Positions 52,576 to 61,767 of a stretch of DNA of 64,000 nt are shown piece after piece (within the stretch, counting starts at the first letter, position 1; each line of letters begins with the position of its first letter). The position numbers and the translations under genes were made by a program. The stretch comes from Bradyrhizobium sp. SZCCHNS1050 (GTDB taxonomy: Bacteria > Pseudomonadota > Alphaproteobacteria > Rhizobiales > Xanthobacteraceae), in assembly GCF_032484785.1 (NCBI RefSeq), contig NZ_JAUETR010000001.1, positions 3,599,501 to 3,663,500 of the forward strand, in the 5' to 3' direction. The notes below the pieces were generated by a model. The model saw only the letters and a list, made by a program, of their open reading frames with translations, searched no databases and had not been told where the DNA came from.

Positions 52576-53325
52576 ATGACACAGCTCGTTTCCGATCACC
52601 GCAGCTTTGCGCGGACCGCTTCGCTGATCGCCGGCGTCGCGGTTCTTCTTGTTGCTGGTCCCACCGCGTCTCACGCACAGAGCCTCGGATATGCGTCGGT
52701 CGAACAGCAGCAGGCCTTCCCGCCGGACGAGGCGACTGCACCCGCCGTGGAGCAGGACGAGGACAGCCGGCTGCCCGACAGGTTGCGGCGCACGATCGTC
52801 AATCTCGATACGCGGGAGGCGCCGGGGACGATCATCATCGATACCGGCAATACCTATCTGTACTACGTGCTCGGCGGCGGCCGCGCGCTGCGCTACGGCG
52901 TCGGCGTGGGGCGCCAGGGCTTCACCTGGTCGGGTGTCCAGACGGTGACGCGCAAGGCGGAATGGCCGGACTGGCATCCGCCGGCGCAGATGATCGCGCG
53001 CCAGCCCTATCTGCCGCGATTCATGGCCGGCGGCCCAGGCAATCCGCTCGGCGCCCGGGCCATGTATCTCGGGTCCAGCGAGTATCGCATCCATGGCACC
53101 AACGACCCCACGACGATCGGCAAGTTCGTGTCGTCGGGCTGCATCCGCCTGACCAATGAGGATGTTTCCGACCTGTTCAGCCGCGTGCAGGTGGGGACGA
53201 AGGTCGTGGTGCTGCCGAAGGCCGCCTTGCTGCAGGCGCGCACCAATGCCGGCCGTACGCCGCGCGTGACGTCGCTGCCGTCGGGGCGGCAGGCGATGTC
53301 GCTGCCCGTCTCGGCCGTCAATTGA
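52576..53325 (+). CDS. L,D-transpeptidase (YkuD domain)
   Basis: A 249-aa exported enzyme. A signal peptide (ASLIAGVAVLLVAGPTASHA) and a linker precede the YkuD domain, about residues 85-225. The active-site block is IHGTNDPTTIGKFVSSGCIR, with the catalytic Cys in SSGCIRL and the His in IHGT. It makes 3-3 peptide crosslinks or attaches proteins to murein in the periplasm. A perfect EcfG promoter precedes it. The DUF2865 gene follows after 12 bases. Confidence 0.92.
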   Translation: MTQLVSDHRSFARTASLIAGVAVLLVAGPTASHAQSLGYASVEQQQAFPPDEATAPAVEQDEDSRLPDRLRRTIVNLDTREAPGTIIIDTGNTYLYYVLGGGRALRYGVGVGRQGFTWSGVQTVTRKAEWPDWHPPAQMIARQPYLPRFMAGGPGNPLGARAMYLGSSEYRIHGTNDPTTIGKFVSSGCIRLTNEDVSDLFSRVQVGTKVVVLPKAALLQARTNAGRTPRVTSLPSGRQAMSLPVSAVN

Positions 53326-53337
53326 CATGGGAGCGGA

Positions 53338-54000
53338 ATGATGAACGGTCGACGTGCACTCGCCGCCATTGCAGTGGCAACCATGGCAACCGCGGGTGCG
53401 TTGGCAGCGCCGACCACAGCGGGCGCGCAGGATTTTTTCTCGGCGCTGTTCGGTGGCTTCAACGCACCGCAGCGTCAGGCGCCCTATATCCGGATGCCGT
53501 TCGCCGACGAGGCGCCACCGGCGCCACGGCCGGCCCCGCGGGGCGACGTCACCTATCGCGGCGGCAGCAGCAGCGTCGCCTGGTGTGTCCGCACCTGTGA
53601 TGGCCGCTACTTCCCGCTCGGCGCGACCGGCGACCAGAGCAAGGAAGCCGCCTGCAACAGCTTCTGCCCGGCGGCCAAGACCGAGATTGTCTATGGCAGC
53701 TCGATCGACGGTGCCGAGACCGATGGCGGCAAGCCGTATTCGGCGCTGCCCAACGCCTTCAAGTATCGCACCGAGATCGTCGACGGCTGCACCTGCAACG
53801 GCAAGGACCATTTCGGCCTTGCCAAGGTGTCGATCGACAACGATCCGACCCTGCGCAAGGGCGACGTCGTTGCCAGCGACGACGGCCTCAAGGTCGCCAA
53901 CCGGACCGGCAGCGGCAAGCGCGCCGAGCTGAACTTCTCGCCGGCGCCCGCGGCGTTGCGCGCGAAATACGAGCGCGCGCCGGTGACGGCGTCCGACTGA
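53338..54000 (+). CDS. DUF2865-like exported protein
   Basis: A 220-aa protein. A signal peptide (ALAAIAVATMATAGALAAPT) leads to a Pro-rich segment and a compact cysteine-containing domain (AWCVRTCDGRYFPL, CNSFCPAAKTEIVYGSSI and GCTCNGKD), with six cysteines in all. This pattern, with RYFPL and YGSSID, is that of the DUF2865 family common in Rhizobiales. Function unknown. The 12-base gap suggests co-transcription with the L,D-transpeptidase. Confidence 0.85.
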   Translation: MMNGRRALAAIAVATMATAGALAAPTTAGAQDFFSALFGGFNAPQRQAPYIRMPFADEAPPAPRPAPRGDVTYRGGSSSVAWCVRTCDGRYFPLGATGDQSKEAACNSFCPAAKTEIVYGSSIDGAETDGGKPYSALPNAFKYRTEIVDGCTCNGKDHFGLAKVSIDNDPTLRKGDVVASDDGLKVANRTGSGKRAELNFSPAPAALRAKYERAPVTASD

Positions 54001-54013
54001 TCCTGCGAGGTCG

Positions 54014-56107
54014 TCAGGCGGCGCGGATCTTGCCGAGGAAGTCCCTGACCTGATGACCGAGATTCCTGCTCTGGCTCTCCAGCGTCTCTGAGGCGGAGCG
54101 CACGTTGTCGGCCGCCGCCGCAGCGGCATCGGCGTCCGACTTGACGCCGGTGATGTTGTCGGAAACGTTCTTGGTGCCGTCGGCGGCGAACTGGGTGCTG
54201 CGTGAGATCTCCTGCGTCGCCGCCCCTTGCTCCTGCACCGCCGCGGCGATCGCGGTCGCCACCTCGTTGACCTCGCCAATGATGCCGCCGATGCGCTTGA
54301 TCGCGTCGATCGCGTCATTGGCGACGCGCTGGATGTCGGCGATCTGCTCGGAAATCTCGTCGGTCGCCTTCGCGGTCTGGCTCGCCAGCGTCTTCACCTC
54401 GGAGGCGACGACCGCAAAACCCTTGCCGGCCTCGCCGGCGCGCGCTGCCTCGATGGTCGCGTTCAGCGCGAGCAGGTTGGTCTGCGAGGCGATGCTGTTG
54501 ATCAGCCCGACCACCTCGCCGATCCGATTGGCCGATTGTGCCAGCCCCTGCACCGTGCCGTCGGTCATGCGGGCCTGCTCCACCGCGCGGCTGGCGATTC
54601 CGGCCGCATGCGACGCCTGCTTGCTGATGTCGGCGATCGAGGCGTTCAGTTCCTCCGCGGCCGAGGCGACCGTCTGCACGCTCGTCGACGCATCGCTGGA
54701 GGCCTTCGAGGCCTCCTCGGCGCGGGCATTGGTCTGCCGCGAGACGTTGGTCAGTCCGGCGGACGTCGCCTGCATGTCGGTGGAGGCGCGGCCGAGCTGC
54801 TCGAGCGAGTCGCGGACCAGCCCCTCGAACTCGCTCACATAGCTTTCGATCGCCCGCTGGCGCGCGACCGTCGTTTCGTTGCGTTGGCGCTCCTGGGCCT
54901 CGATCGCGAGCTTGTCCTTGGCCTGCTGCTTGAACGTTTCGAGCGCGCCCGCCAGCGCACCGATCTCGTCCTGTCGCTGCATGTAGCCCGTCTCGACGCT
55001 GAGGTCGCCGCCCGCAACCGCCAGCATGGCATCGCGCATCCTGTTGAGTGGCTGGATCACCCGGCGGCTCACCAGCATCAGCGCGGTGCCGCCGATCATG
55101 GTCGCAGCGATCAGGAGGCAGAGTTCGACCCCAAGGGTCCGCATGGCCGCCGCATGCTGCTCCTCGATATAGGTCCTTGCGGTCTCGAGCGCGGTCTCGG
55201 CGACCGCAACCGCCGCATTGAGGCGCCCGACCGTGAATGGGCTCCATTTGTTGGCGACCATCTCTGGCGTCTCGCCGCTCGCGAGCGCGTTGACGAGGCG
55301 ATCGCGCAGCGCCGTGTACTCGGTCTCGAAATAGGCCTTGCGCGTGGCCTCCAGCGCGGCCGTCATCGCGGCCGGCCATTTTGCGCCGGTGGTCGCGAGT
55401 TCGAGCGCCTTCCATGCGGCCTCGGCGCCGCCGACCGCCTTGGTATAGTTCAGCCGCGCCTCGGGCGTGATCTTGCCTGCGGCGAGGCCATTCGAAACCA
55501 GGAAGGATGCGTCGCCGGCGGTGTTGCGCAGCAGCCATGCGATCTGCTTGATCTGCAACAGCTGATCGATGGTCGGATCCGCATGGTTGACCTCGGCCGC
55601 GAGAATGGCCTGGATCTTCTCCAGCGTCTCCAGCAGCCTGTCCTCGGTCTGCATGTATTCCTTGCCGAGCGCCAATCGGCGCGACGCCTTCGGCTTGGCG
55701 ACCTCCTGCCAGAATTCCTTCTGCTGATCGCTCAGCGTTGTCAGCAGTTGCTGGAATTGCGAGAGCAGCGCCGCCTTGTCGGCAAACTCGATGCCCGGAA
55801 GGGTGCCCAGCGCGCGGCCCATGGCGGGCATGGCGACGTCGCGCAGGCTGCGGACGTATCGCTCGGTCTCTGGCTCGACCTTCTCGTCCACAGTCACCAT
55901 GCGGTTCGAGGTCGAGCGGTCGGCCCGCAGCTTGTCCATCGCCTTGAACATGCTTTCGGAGGCATCGACGATCGAGCTGATGCGCGCGGTGAGCTCGAGC
56001 TGCTGCCACGAATTGTAGGCCCGCGAGGCGAACAGGCCGACAAACAGGCATGCCGTCACCAGGATGATGGCCTTCAACGTCGTGGAAATGGTCAGGCGGT
56101 TCAGCAT
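54014..56107 (-). CDS. Methyl-accepting chemotaxis protein
   Basis: A 697-aa transducer. A first helix ([20 protein letters not shown]) and a second near residue 335 ([19 protein letters not shown]) bracket a long helical periplasmic sensor. HAMP follows ([40 protein letters not shown]), then the signalling domain. The hairpin tip is [20 protein letters not shown] followed by [20 protein letters not shown]. No C-terminal CheR-binding pentapeptide is seen. The ligand is unknown. It converges with the DUF2865 gene, 13 bases apart. Confidence 0.95.
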   Translation of the reverse strand: MLNRLTISTTLKAIILVTACLFVGLFASRAYNSWQQLELTARISSIVDASESMFKAMDKLRADRSTSNRMVTVDEKVEPETERYVRSLRDVAMPAMGRALGTLPGIEFADKAALLSQFQQLLTTLSDQQKEFWQEVAKPKASRRLALGKEYMQTEDRLLETLEKIQAILAAEVNHADPTIDQLLQIKQIAWLLRNTAGDASFLVSNGLAAGKITPEARLNYTKAVGGAEAAWKALELATTGAKWPAAMTAALEATRKAYFETEYTALRDRLVNALASGETPEMVANKWSPFTVGRLNAAVAVAETALETARTYIEEQHAAAMRTLGVELCLLIAATMIGGTALMLVSRRVIQPLNRMRDAMLAVAGGDLSVETGYMQRQDEIGALAGALETFKQQAKDKLAIEAQERQRNETTVARQRAIESYVSEFEGLVRDSLEQLGRASTDMQATSAGLTNVSRQTNARAEEASKASSDASTSVQTVASAAEELNASIADISKQASHAAGIASRAVEQARMTDGTVQGLAQSANRIGEVVGLINSIASQTNLLALNATIEAARAGEAGKGFAVVASEVKTLASQTAKATDEISEQIADIQRVANDAIDAIKRIGGIIGEVNEVATAIAAAVQEQGAATQEISRSTQFAADGTKNVSDNITGVKSDADAAAAAADNVRSASETLESQSRNLGHQVRDFLGKIRAA

Positions 56108-56214
56108 GTTGATCTCCGATTCACCGCATTTGACCGCAGAGCCGTAAAAATCTGGATGAGGGCTGGCTCCGTTGAACTACGGAGACAGTCGCTGAGCACC
56201 CAGGTTCCGGGAGT

Positions 56215-56239
56215 GGAACTACCAGCCGCCGAGCGTGTT
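56215..56239 (+). promoter_or_regulatory. Candidate EcfG promoter of the 51-aa membrane protein
   Basis: GGAAC (56215-56219), 16-base spacer, TGTT (56236-56239), 46 bases before the small gene. One mismatch in the -10 box. A mirrored GGAAC on the minus strand (56208-56204) has TGTC at N16 and is too weak to call. Confidence 0.55.
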
Positions 56240-56285
56240 AGCTGATCACCGCCAGCGCATCCTCCTCTCGTTCAGGGGCTCATTC

Positions 56286-56441
56286 ATGCTCGTCAGTGCT
56301 CTCGTCACCTTTCTCGTCGTCATCCTGATCCTCTATTTGATCAACCTGCTGCCGATCGACGGCCGGGCCAAGCAGATCTGCCGCGTGATCGTCATCGTGC
56401 TCGGCGTGATCTCGCTGCTTCGATTCATCGCGGTGATATGA
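56286..56441 (+). CDS. 51-aa membrane protein, Thivi_2564-like
   Basis: A two-helix membrane protein. Helix 1 is VSALVTFLVVILILYLINLL, followed by the conserved LPIDGRAKQICRV turn and helix 2 (IVIVLGVISLLRFIAVI). The LPID turn between two helices matches the small Thivi_2564 family as I know it. ATG 56286 has AGGGG about 9 bases upstream. Function is unknown; a stress role is suggested by the GGAAC-type promoter. Confidence 0.78.
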   Translation: MLVSALVTFLVVILILYLINLLPIDGRAKQICRVIVIVLGVISLLRFIAVI

Positions 56442-56473
56442 TCCAGCATCATGTTACCTTCGGCAGATCAAAA

Positions 56474-56500
56474 AAAGCCCCGGCGGATGGCCGGGGCTTT
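56474..56500. terminator. Bidirectional terminator between the small membrane gene and glcB
   Basis: Stem AAAGCCCCGGC/GCCGGGGCTTT (56474-56484 with 56490-56500). The plus strand continues T-rich (TTTTCGC). The minus strand has a seven-T run (TTTTTTTGATC). It is 5 bases past the malate synthase stop. Strong in both directions. Confidence 0.9.
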
Positions 56501-56505
56501 TCGCA

Positions 56506-58668
56506 TCAGGCGCTTGCCTTCGCCTCGCGGCGCCGCGCCGTGAGGATGTATTCGGTGTAGCCGTTCGGCTGGGTGCGGCCTTCGAACACGAGGTCGCAGG
56601 CCGCCTTGAACGCCACGCCGTCGAACGACGGCGCCATCGGCTGATAGAGCGCGTCGCCGGCATTCTGCTTGTCGACCACGACGGCCATGCGCTTCAGCGA
56701 ATCCATCACCTGCTCCTTGCTGACCACGCCATGGTGCAGCCAGTTGGCGAGATGCTGGCTCGAGATGCGCAAGGTGGCGCGGTCCTCCATCAGGCCGACA
56801 TCGTGGATGTCGGGCACCTTGGAGCAGCCGACGCCCTGGTCGATCCAGCGCACGACGTAGCCGAGAATGCCCTGGCAGTTGTTGTCGATCTCCTGGCGCA
56901 CGTCGTCGGGCGCCCAGTTCGATTGCGACACCGGAATGGTGAGGATGTCGCCGAGCTTGGCGCGCGGGCCGCCCTTCGCGAGTTCCGCCTGGCGGGCGTG
57001 AACGTTGACCTGGTGATAGTGCAAAGCGTGCAGCGTCGCCGCGGTCGGCGACGGCACCCAGGCGGTGGTGGCGCCGGCCTGCGGGTGGCCGATCTTCTGC
57101 GCCAGCATGTCGGCCATCTTGTCCGGCGCCGCCCACATGCCCTTGCCGATCTGGGCATGGCCGGGCAGGCCGCAGGTCAGGCCGTTGTCGACGTTCCAAT
57201 CCTCGTAGGCCTTGATCCAGGGCTGCGCCTTCATCTCGTTCTTGCGGATCATCGGACCGGCTTCCATCGAGGTGTGGATCTCGTCGCCAGTGCGGTCGAG
57301 GAAGCCGGTGTTGATGAAGACGATGCGCTTGGACGCCTGCTGGATGCAGGCCTTGAGGTTCACCGTGGTGCGGCGCTCCTCGTCCATGATGCCGACCTTC
57401 ATGCTGTTCTCGGGCAGGCCGAGCATCTTCTCGACGCGCGCGAACAGCTCGACCGTCAGCGCCACCTCGTCCGGGCCGTGCATCTTCGGCTTGACGATGT
57501 AGATCGAGCCGGTGCGGCTGTTCCTGACCTTGGAGAGACCCTTGAGGTCGTGCATCGCGAGCAGGCCGGTGACCGCGGCGTCGAGAATGCCCTCCGGCAC
57601 CTCCTTGCCCTGGGAGTCGAGCACGGCGTCGGTGAACATGTGATGCCCGCAATTGCGGATCAGCAGCAGGCTGCGGCCGTGCAGCGTGAGGCTGCCGCCG
57701 GACGGCGTGGTGTAGCTGCGGTCGCTGTTCAGCGCGCGGGTGAGTGTCTTGCCGCCCTTCTCGAAGTCGGCCGACAGCGTGCCGTTCATCAGGCCGAGCG
57801 TGTTGCGGTAGACCAGCACCTTGTCCTCGGCGTCGACGGCGGCGACCGAGTCCTCCATGTCGAGGATGGTCGAGACCGCGGCTTCCAGGATCATGTCGGA
57901 GACGCCGGCCGGATCGTCCTTGCCGATGACATGGCTGCGGTCGATCACGACCTCGACGTGGAGGCCGTTGTTGGCAAGCAGGATGACGGAGGGCGCGTCG
58001 GCCGAGCCTTGATAGCCGGCGAACTGGTCGGCGTTCTTGAGCGCAGTGGCGTTGCCGCTCTTCAGCTTGGCCGAGAGCTGGCCGGCAATGACGCTGTAGG
58101 CGGTGACGTCGGTGTGGCTGCCGGTGGCGAGCGGCACGGCGGCGTCAAGGAAGGCCTTGGCCTTGGCGATCACCTTGTCGCCGCGGGCCTTGTTGTAGCC
58201 CTTGCCCGCTTCGCTCGGATCGTGCGGGATGGCGTCGGTGCCGTAGAACGCGTCGTAGAGCGAGCCCCAGCGCGCATTCGCCGCGTTCAGCGCGTAGCGG
58301 GCGTTGGTGAGCGGCACCACGAGCTGCGGCCCGCAGATCTTGCCGATCTCTTCGTCGATATTGGCGGTCTCGACCTTGTGCGTGGCCGGCTCGGGCAGCA
58401 GGTAGCCGATCTCCTTCAGGAATGCGGTGTAGGCGCCGAGGTCGAAGGCCTTGCCCTTGTTGGCGAGGTGCCAGGCGTCGATCTTGTGCTGCAGGGCGTC
58501 GCGGAAGGCGAGCAGCTCGCGGTTCTTAGGGCCGAGATCGCGCAGGATCGCGGCAAGGCCGGCCCAGAACGCGTCCGGATCGATCCCGGTCTTCGGCGCG
58601 GCCTCCTTGGCGATGAAGTCGAACAAAACGGGGGCGATCTTCAGTCCATGGGCGTCGATACGGGTCAT
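56506..58668 (-). CDS. glcB: Malate synthase G
   Basis: A 720-aa monomeric malate synthase, normal length for the G isoform. It condenses glyoxylate with acetyl-CoA to malate. Key segments are [55 protein letters not shown] and [20 protein letters not shown], with the catalytic Asp in the [18 protein letters not shown] region and the DEER metal site. ATG 58668 begins [15 protein letters not shown]; a far upstream ATG at 59253 is a spurious extension through repeats. Confidence 0.97.
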   Translation of the reverse strand: MTRIDAHGLKIAPVLFDFIAKEAAPKTGIDPDAFWAGLAAILRDLGPKNRELLAFRDALQHKIDAWHLANKGKAFDLGAYTAFLKEIGYLLPEPATHKVETANIDEEIGKICGPQLVVPLTNARYALNAANARWGSLYDAFYGTDAIPHDPSEAGKGYNKARGDKVIAKAKAFLDAAVPLATGSHTDVTAYSVIAGQLSAKLKSGNATALKNADQFAGYQGSADAPSVILLANNGLHVEVVIDRSHVIGKDDPAGVSDMILEAAVSTILDMEDSVAAVDAEDKVLVYRNTLGLMNGTLSADFEKGGKTLTRALNSDRSYTTPSGGSLTLHGRSLLLIRNCGHHMFTDAVLDSQGKEVPEGILDAAVTGLLAMHDLKGLSKVRNSRTGSIYIVKPKMHGPDEVALTVELFARVEKMLGLPENSMKVGIMDEERRTTVNLKACIQQASKRIVFINTGFLDRTGDEIHTSMEAGPMIRKNEMKAQPWIKAYEDWNVDNGLTCGLPGHAQIGKGMWAAPDKMADMLAQKIGHPQAGATTAWVPSPTAATLHALHYHQVNVHARQAELAKGGPRAKLGDILTIPVSQSNWAPDDVRQEIDNNCQGILGYVVRWIDQGVGCSKVPDIHDVGLMEDRATLRISSQHLANWLHHGVVSKEQVMDSLKRMAVVVDKQNAGDALYQPMAPSFDGVAFKAACDLVFEGRTQPNGYTEYILTARRREAKASA

Positions 58669-58932
58669 GATGAGACGTTTCTCTCGAATAGGGCGACGTT
58701 GCGCGTGTCTTGGGCGTGCTGAAATGGCCGCCTCGAAGGGCGGCGTGTGCAGTGCATTTAGCGCCAAAGCGGGGGCCACGAAAGGGGGGAGGGGTATCGC
58801 CGTTGGTCGGGGGAGGGCAGCGGACAGGCGGGCTGGTTCCGGGCGGAGTGATGACAAGTAATTTCGCAGGACCGCCTCAGAGTTCGGCCGCGAGCCCACA
58901 GCCGTGCAGAGCCCTCGGATCGGGCACGCTGC

Positions 58933-59094
58933 CACCCTCCCCTGGAGGGGGAGGGTCGACTCGCAACGAGCGAAGCGAGATGCGAGGCGGGGTGGGGTGA
59001 TCTCTCCACGAACGCCGGTGCCCGTGGCATCACCCCACCCCGCCGCGCATCGCTGCCGCGACGCGCGCCGACCCTCCCCCTCCAGGGTAGGGTG
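58933..59094. repeat. Long palindromic repeat (CACCCTCCCCTGG family)
   Basis: A 162-bp imperfect palindrome. Left arm: CACCCTCCCCTGGAGGGGGA...GCGGGGTGGGGTGAT. Right arm: ATCACCCCACCCCGC...TCCCCCTCCAGGGTAGGGTG. The arms fold back almost completely. It lies upstream of glcB among other repeats and codes for nothing. Confidence 0.85.
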
Positions 59095-59253
59095 ACAACG
59101 CACAGCGTGCCGCAAATGGCGTTTCGACGTACACCAAACGGCTGCGGACAACTCAACGAAGGTGATCGCTCGTGGTGGTGATGGCTCATGCAACTTCGTC
59201 CTCGCGGCGCCTGTTCGCGTCCGAGCTTTGCACACTTGCCGCCCCTCGATCAC

Positions 59254-59682
59254 GAGAGGCGCAGGGAAGGCCGGGTGCAGGCTGCACCCATGGCCCGCCT
59301 GCAGAAAAAAATGCAGGCGGCAGTCACCACAGGTACGAGCCGGACATCCGGCCTCCCCTGCGCGATGGCTCTACGGTTGCTCCGTGGTCTCCCCGGTGCG
59401 CCGGGCTTTCTGGTCACCGTTGCCTGCGCAGCGCGTTGGCGCTGTGCAGGCGTGGCATCGGCATCGGGATGCCAGGACCCCACGACTTGGCCGTGCGCCT
59501 CGGGGCTGTCCGTCGACATGATCGCTCACGCCGCAGCCCAAGACGCCCACCGCATCCCGCACCCGACGTCCGTGACGGTCGCGAACTGTCCCTCGTGTGG
59601 GACGGGATGTGGAGAGATAAGCATAAATTCGGGAAAAAAGAAAGAAGAATATTTTTGAGCCGGGGACTGGACAGGGCAAATC
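59254..59682 (-). repeat. Interspersed repeat A, full-length inverted copy
   Basis: The reverse complement matches 11778-12220 over the whole element. The structured end is kept: outer inverted repeat 59259-59274 with 59348-59363 (one mismatch that gives a G-T pair) and hairpin GGGTGC-aggct-GCACCC (59273-59289). The inner hairpin is CCGCCTGC/GCAGGCGG (59295-59302 with 59313-59320), where copy 2 has the different stem GCGTGC/GCACGC. The A/T core is at about 59625-59658. Gaps to either side (58669-58932, 59095-59253, 59683-59858) contain no gene. Confidence 0.85.
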
Positions 59683-59858
59683 AGGTTGATGCGGTTCGAG
59701 AATTCGGCTTTTCGGCGCAGGCAGATTTTGCGGACTTCGGGGCATGGCAAGCTGGCGAGCTAGTGCCGACCGAGCTTCCATCTGGTCTTGCCTGTTGGCT
59801 TTGTGAGAACCTTCGAATATGACGTCCGCGCCGGCAGAGTGTTCGCACAACGGAGCCC

Positions 59859-60218
59859 ATGCCGATGGCTCGCCTGAAAGATCGATACGAACTCAATGCG
59901 CTGCTGCCGGAAGATGCACGTCGTGCGGAGCTCCTGACACTGATTGATCGCCTCTGTCCGGGAGGATCAATCCATCATGTGCTGAGGCATATCCCCGAGC
60001 AGGCTGAAGACGTCTATACCATCCTTGTCGATGATCATTCTGTCGTGAGCTTCGATGTACCGCGCGGGCGTGATCCGATGACTCTAACGGGAGTCAGAAT
60101 TCAGAGCTTAAAGGAATTTCGCCATGAGATCGGCCAGGGCAAGGACCGGATCAGATTGGATCGCGCCGCTGACCAGGCGAGGAAGCTGCTCGGATCGACC
60201 TCCGCACCGCGCTCGTGA
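59859..60218 (+). CDS. Small hypothetical protein
   Basis: A 119-aa soluble protein with no signal or membrane segment. The sequence has an amphipathic N-terminal helix (KDRYELNALLPEDARRAELL), a beta-rich middle (VYTILVDDHSVVSFDVPRG) and a basic C-terminal helix. Codon third positions are less GC-biased than in neighbours (for example GAT, CAT, GAA), which may point to recent acquisition. ATG 59859 or ATG 59865 could be the start. I do not recognise the family. It stands alone, downstream of a repeat. Confidence 0.55.
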   Translation: MPMARLKDRYELNALLPEDARRAELLTLIDRLCPGGSIHHVLRHIPEQAEDVYTILVDDHSVVSFDVPRGRDPMTLTGVRIQSLKEFRHEIGQGKDRIRLDRAADQARKLLGSTSAPRS

Positions 60219-60426
60219 GCGCGGGTGCTCTGTAGGCGTGGTCCGGAAGCGGGCTTGGCCGCTCCTCAGGTCGATGGCGGCGTCCGGAATTGACTTGGTA
60301 GCGACTCCCCTCCGTGCTCCCAAATGCCAGCATTCGTGAAACGGTTGGGTTTTGCGGATGCAAAAAGCCATTCGTGACCGTCAGACGTGTCGCTGCGTCG
60401 ATCCGGGCCGTCCGTGCTATGCCTGC

Positions 60427-60540
60427 TCAGAGCCGGGCTAATGCGCGGAACGCCCTGAGGGTCGACGGTTTGACCAGGGTCGATAGCCTCGTTCCGCAAT
60501 AGGGGCAGACTTGGATTTGGAACGCGGCGGTCAGGCTCAC
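60427..60540 (-). CDS. Possible 37-aa CPYCG zinc-finger-like microprotein
   Basis: A short frame on the minus strand, GTG 60540 to TGA 60427. The GTG overlaps the stop of the acyl-carrier-like gene (GTGA), an arrangement typical of translational coupling. The peptide is MSLTAAFQIQVCPYCGTRLS, then a basic helix (LVKPSTLRAFRALARL). The single CPYCG pair could bind zinc as a dimer. It is too short for common gene finders. The rest of the gap to the left-hand gene (60219-60426) holds nothing recognised. Confidence 0.45.
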   Translation of the reverse strand: MSLTAAFQIQVCPYCGTRLSTLVKPSTLRAFRALARL

Positions 60541-60917
60541 ATCTCCGGCGGTGCCGTGCGGCCTTCCGGCGAGACGGCGATCGATGTCGCTTCATTGGGC
60601 CAGCGCTTCTGTCTCGCGGCATCGACGAGTGTGGCGATCGTCAGCGGCAACTGGGGGCGGCGCAGGCGAAGAACGGTCAGGACAAGCCGGGTCAGCGACA
60701 GGCCCTCCGGTCCGAAATGGCGGTCGAATTCGAAGCCGGACAGGTCGACGTCGAACGCCCGCTGGAATGCAAGCATGAATTCGCGCGCATCATCGCCGTC
60801 GACGCCGAGGTCTCCGGCGATGTCGGACTCGTCAGAGATTTGCTCGCGGATCCCGGTCTCGGCCCTGACGAAGTCCAGAATCTTCTGAAGGAGTTGGTCT
60901 GAAGTCTGTGACATCAT
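60537..60917 (-). CDS. DUF1493-like acyl-carrier-type protein
   Basis: A 126-aa protein (starts at 60917 and 60914 are adjacent ATGs). It has the DUF1493 pattern LLQKILDFVRAETGIREQIS, SDIAGDLGVDGDDAREFMLA and DVDLSGFEFDRHFGPEG, which resembles an acyl carrier protein fold. The usual DSL serine motif of carriers reads LGVDGDDA, so phosphopantetheine attachment is not evident. A basic, less conserved tail of about 40 residues follows. Function in this family is not established. Confidence 0.8.
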   Translation of the reverse strand: MMSQTSDQLLQKILDFVRAETGIREQISDESDIAGDLGVDGDDAREFMLAFQRAFDVDLSGFEFDRHFGPEGLSLTRLVLTVLRLRRPQLPLTIATLVDAARQKRWPNEATSIAVSPEGRTAPPEM

Positions 60918-61142
60918 CCAACTATCCGACACCTTCTGCTGCAGGCAAGCGCAGGTCGCTCGTGGGCCGGGCAAAGGCGCGGAGCGCCGTGCTCACCATG
61001 CTTCACCGGTTTGAGATGGGGGGCACGCGCCGCCTGCCCGCGCCGCTTTGCCCACCCGATGGTCGCAAAAGATCGCAGGCGCGTCGCTGAATGAATAGCA
61101 AACCATCAATCCGCATGGCGCTTTCCTTTGTCCGCGCCTAGG

Positions 61143-61395
61143 CTATCCAACGAGCTTGTCGTAGTCGGCATGCGAGCCGATCCAGAACCATAAGTAGCCG
61201 TCATCGATCTCGGTCACGAGGGCTCGGTAGCGAGTCCGACCCGAGCCGACCAGAAACGTCCGACCTTCTTAAACTGCAGAGAGGGTGACGCGGGTCGCGT
61301 TTCAGCAGCTCAGAAATTCTGATCGGCGAGCCTTTGATGGCTTCAGGCAGCAACTCGTAGGCCGCCCAAAATTTCGGGGATGCGAAATGGGTCAC
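61143..61395 (-). pseudogene. Frameshifted RelE/ParE-like toxin
   Basis: A GTG overlapping the antitoxin stop opens a frame that begins like an intact toxin (VTHFASPKFWAAYELLPEAI) and then jumps between frames. Reading across frames gives ...LADQNF, then ELLKRDPRHP, then LQFKKVGRFWSARVG, then TRYRALVTEIDDGYLWFWIG and SHADYDKLVG before the TAG at 61143. That composite is a typical RelE/ParE-superfamily toxin of about 85 residues. At least three to four single-base indels are needed, so no functional toxin can be made. Confidence 0.8.
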
Positions 61396-61592
61396 AATAG
61401 CCGGGAGCGGCCGGCCCGATGCGCGGCAAGAGCTTCGTCCGCCAAGGCGTCGAGTTTCCCCGTATGAGCATCACGCTCGATCGCAGCATCGAATGACGCA
61501 GCATCGAACCGTTCGAACCATGCGCGAAAGCGCGCGAGTTCGTCTGGATTGAGCTGTTGGACGGCCTTTTCGATCTCTTCTGCGGTTGTCAT
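61392..61592 (-). CDS. Small antitoxin, cognate of the broken toxin
   Basis: A 66-aa protein starting at ATG 61592 (MTTAEEIEKAVQQLNPDELA, then RFRAWFERFDAASFDAAIER). It ends AHRAGRSRLL. Its pattern is that of small antitoxins preceding RelE/ParE-like toxins; the stop overlaps the toxin GTG by four bases. It is intact although its toxin is degraded, so it may now act only as an orphan antidote. The longer frame from 61649 is probably not used. Confidence 0.75.
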   Translation of the reverse strand: MTTAEEIEKAVQQLNPDELARFRAWFERFDAASFDAAIERDAHTGKLDALADEALAAHRAGRSRLL

Positions 61593-61767
61593 GATGGGAA
61601 CATAGAACTGAACATTGAAGCCGAAAAGGTGGGGGCCCGATGGGACCATAAAACGGCATTGAGGGATCGCGTTGTCGAATGTGACGTAGGCGTGTTGCTT
61701 GAGCGTGCCGCGACACGGCAGGACCGGTCCCGGATGTCGCCGAGCTCATCCCGGCTACGCGCTACCC

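Noticed and set aside
56204..56208. Minus-strand GGAAC as an EcfG promoter for the chemoreceptor
   Set aside because: At N16 it is followed by TGTC and at N17 by GTCT; neither fits the -10 box.
59172..59822. 216-codon plus-strand open frame
   Set aside because: It runs across repeat A. The same DNA elsewhere in the window is interrupted differently, and no motif is seen.
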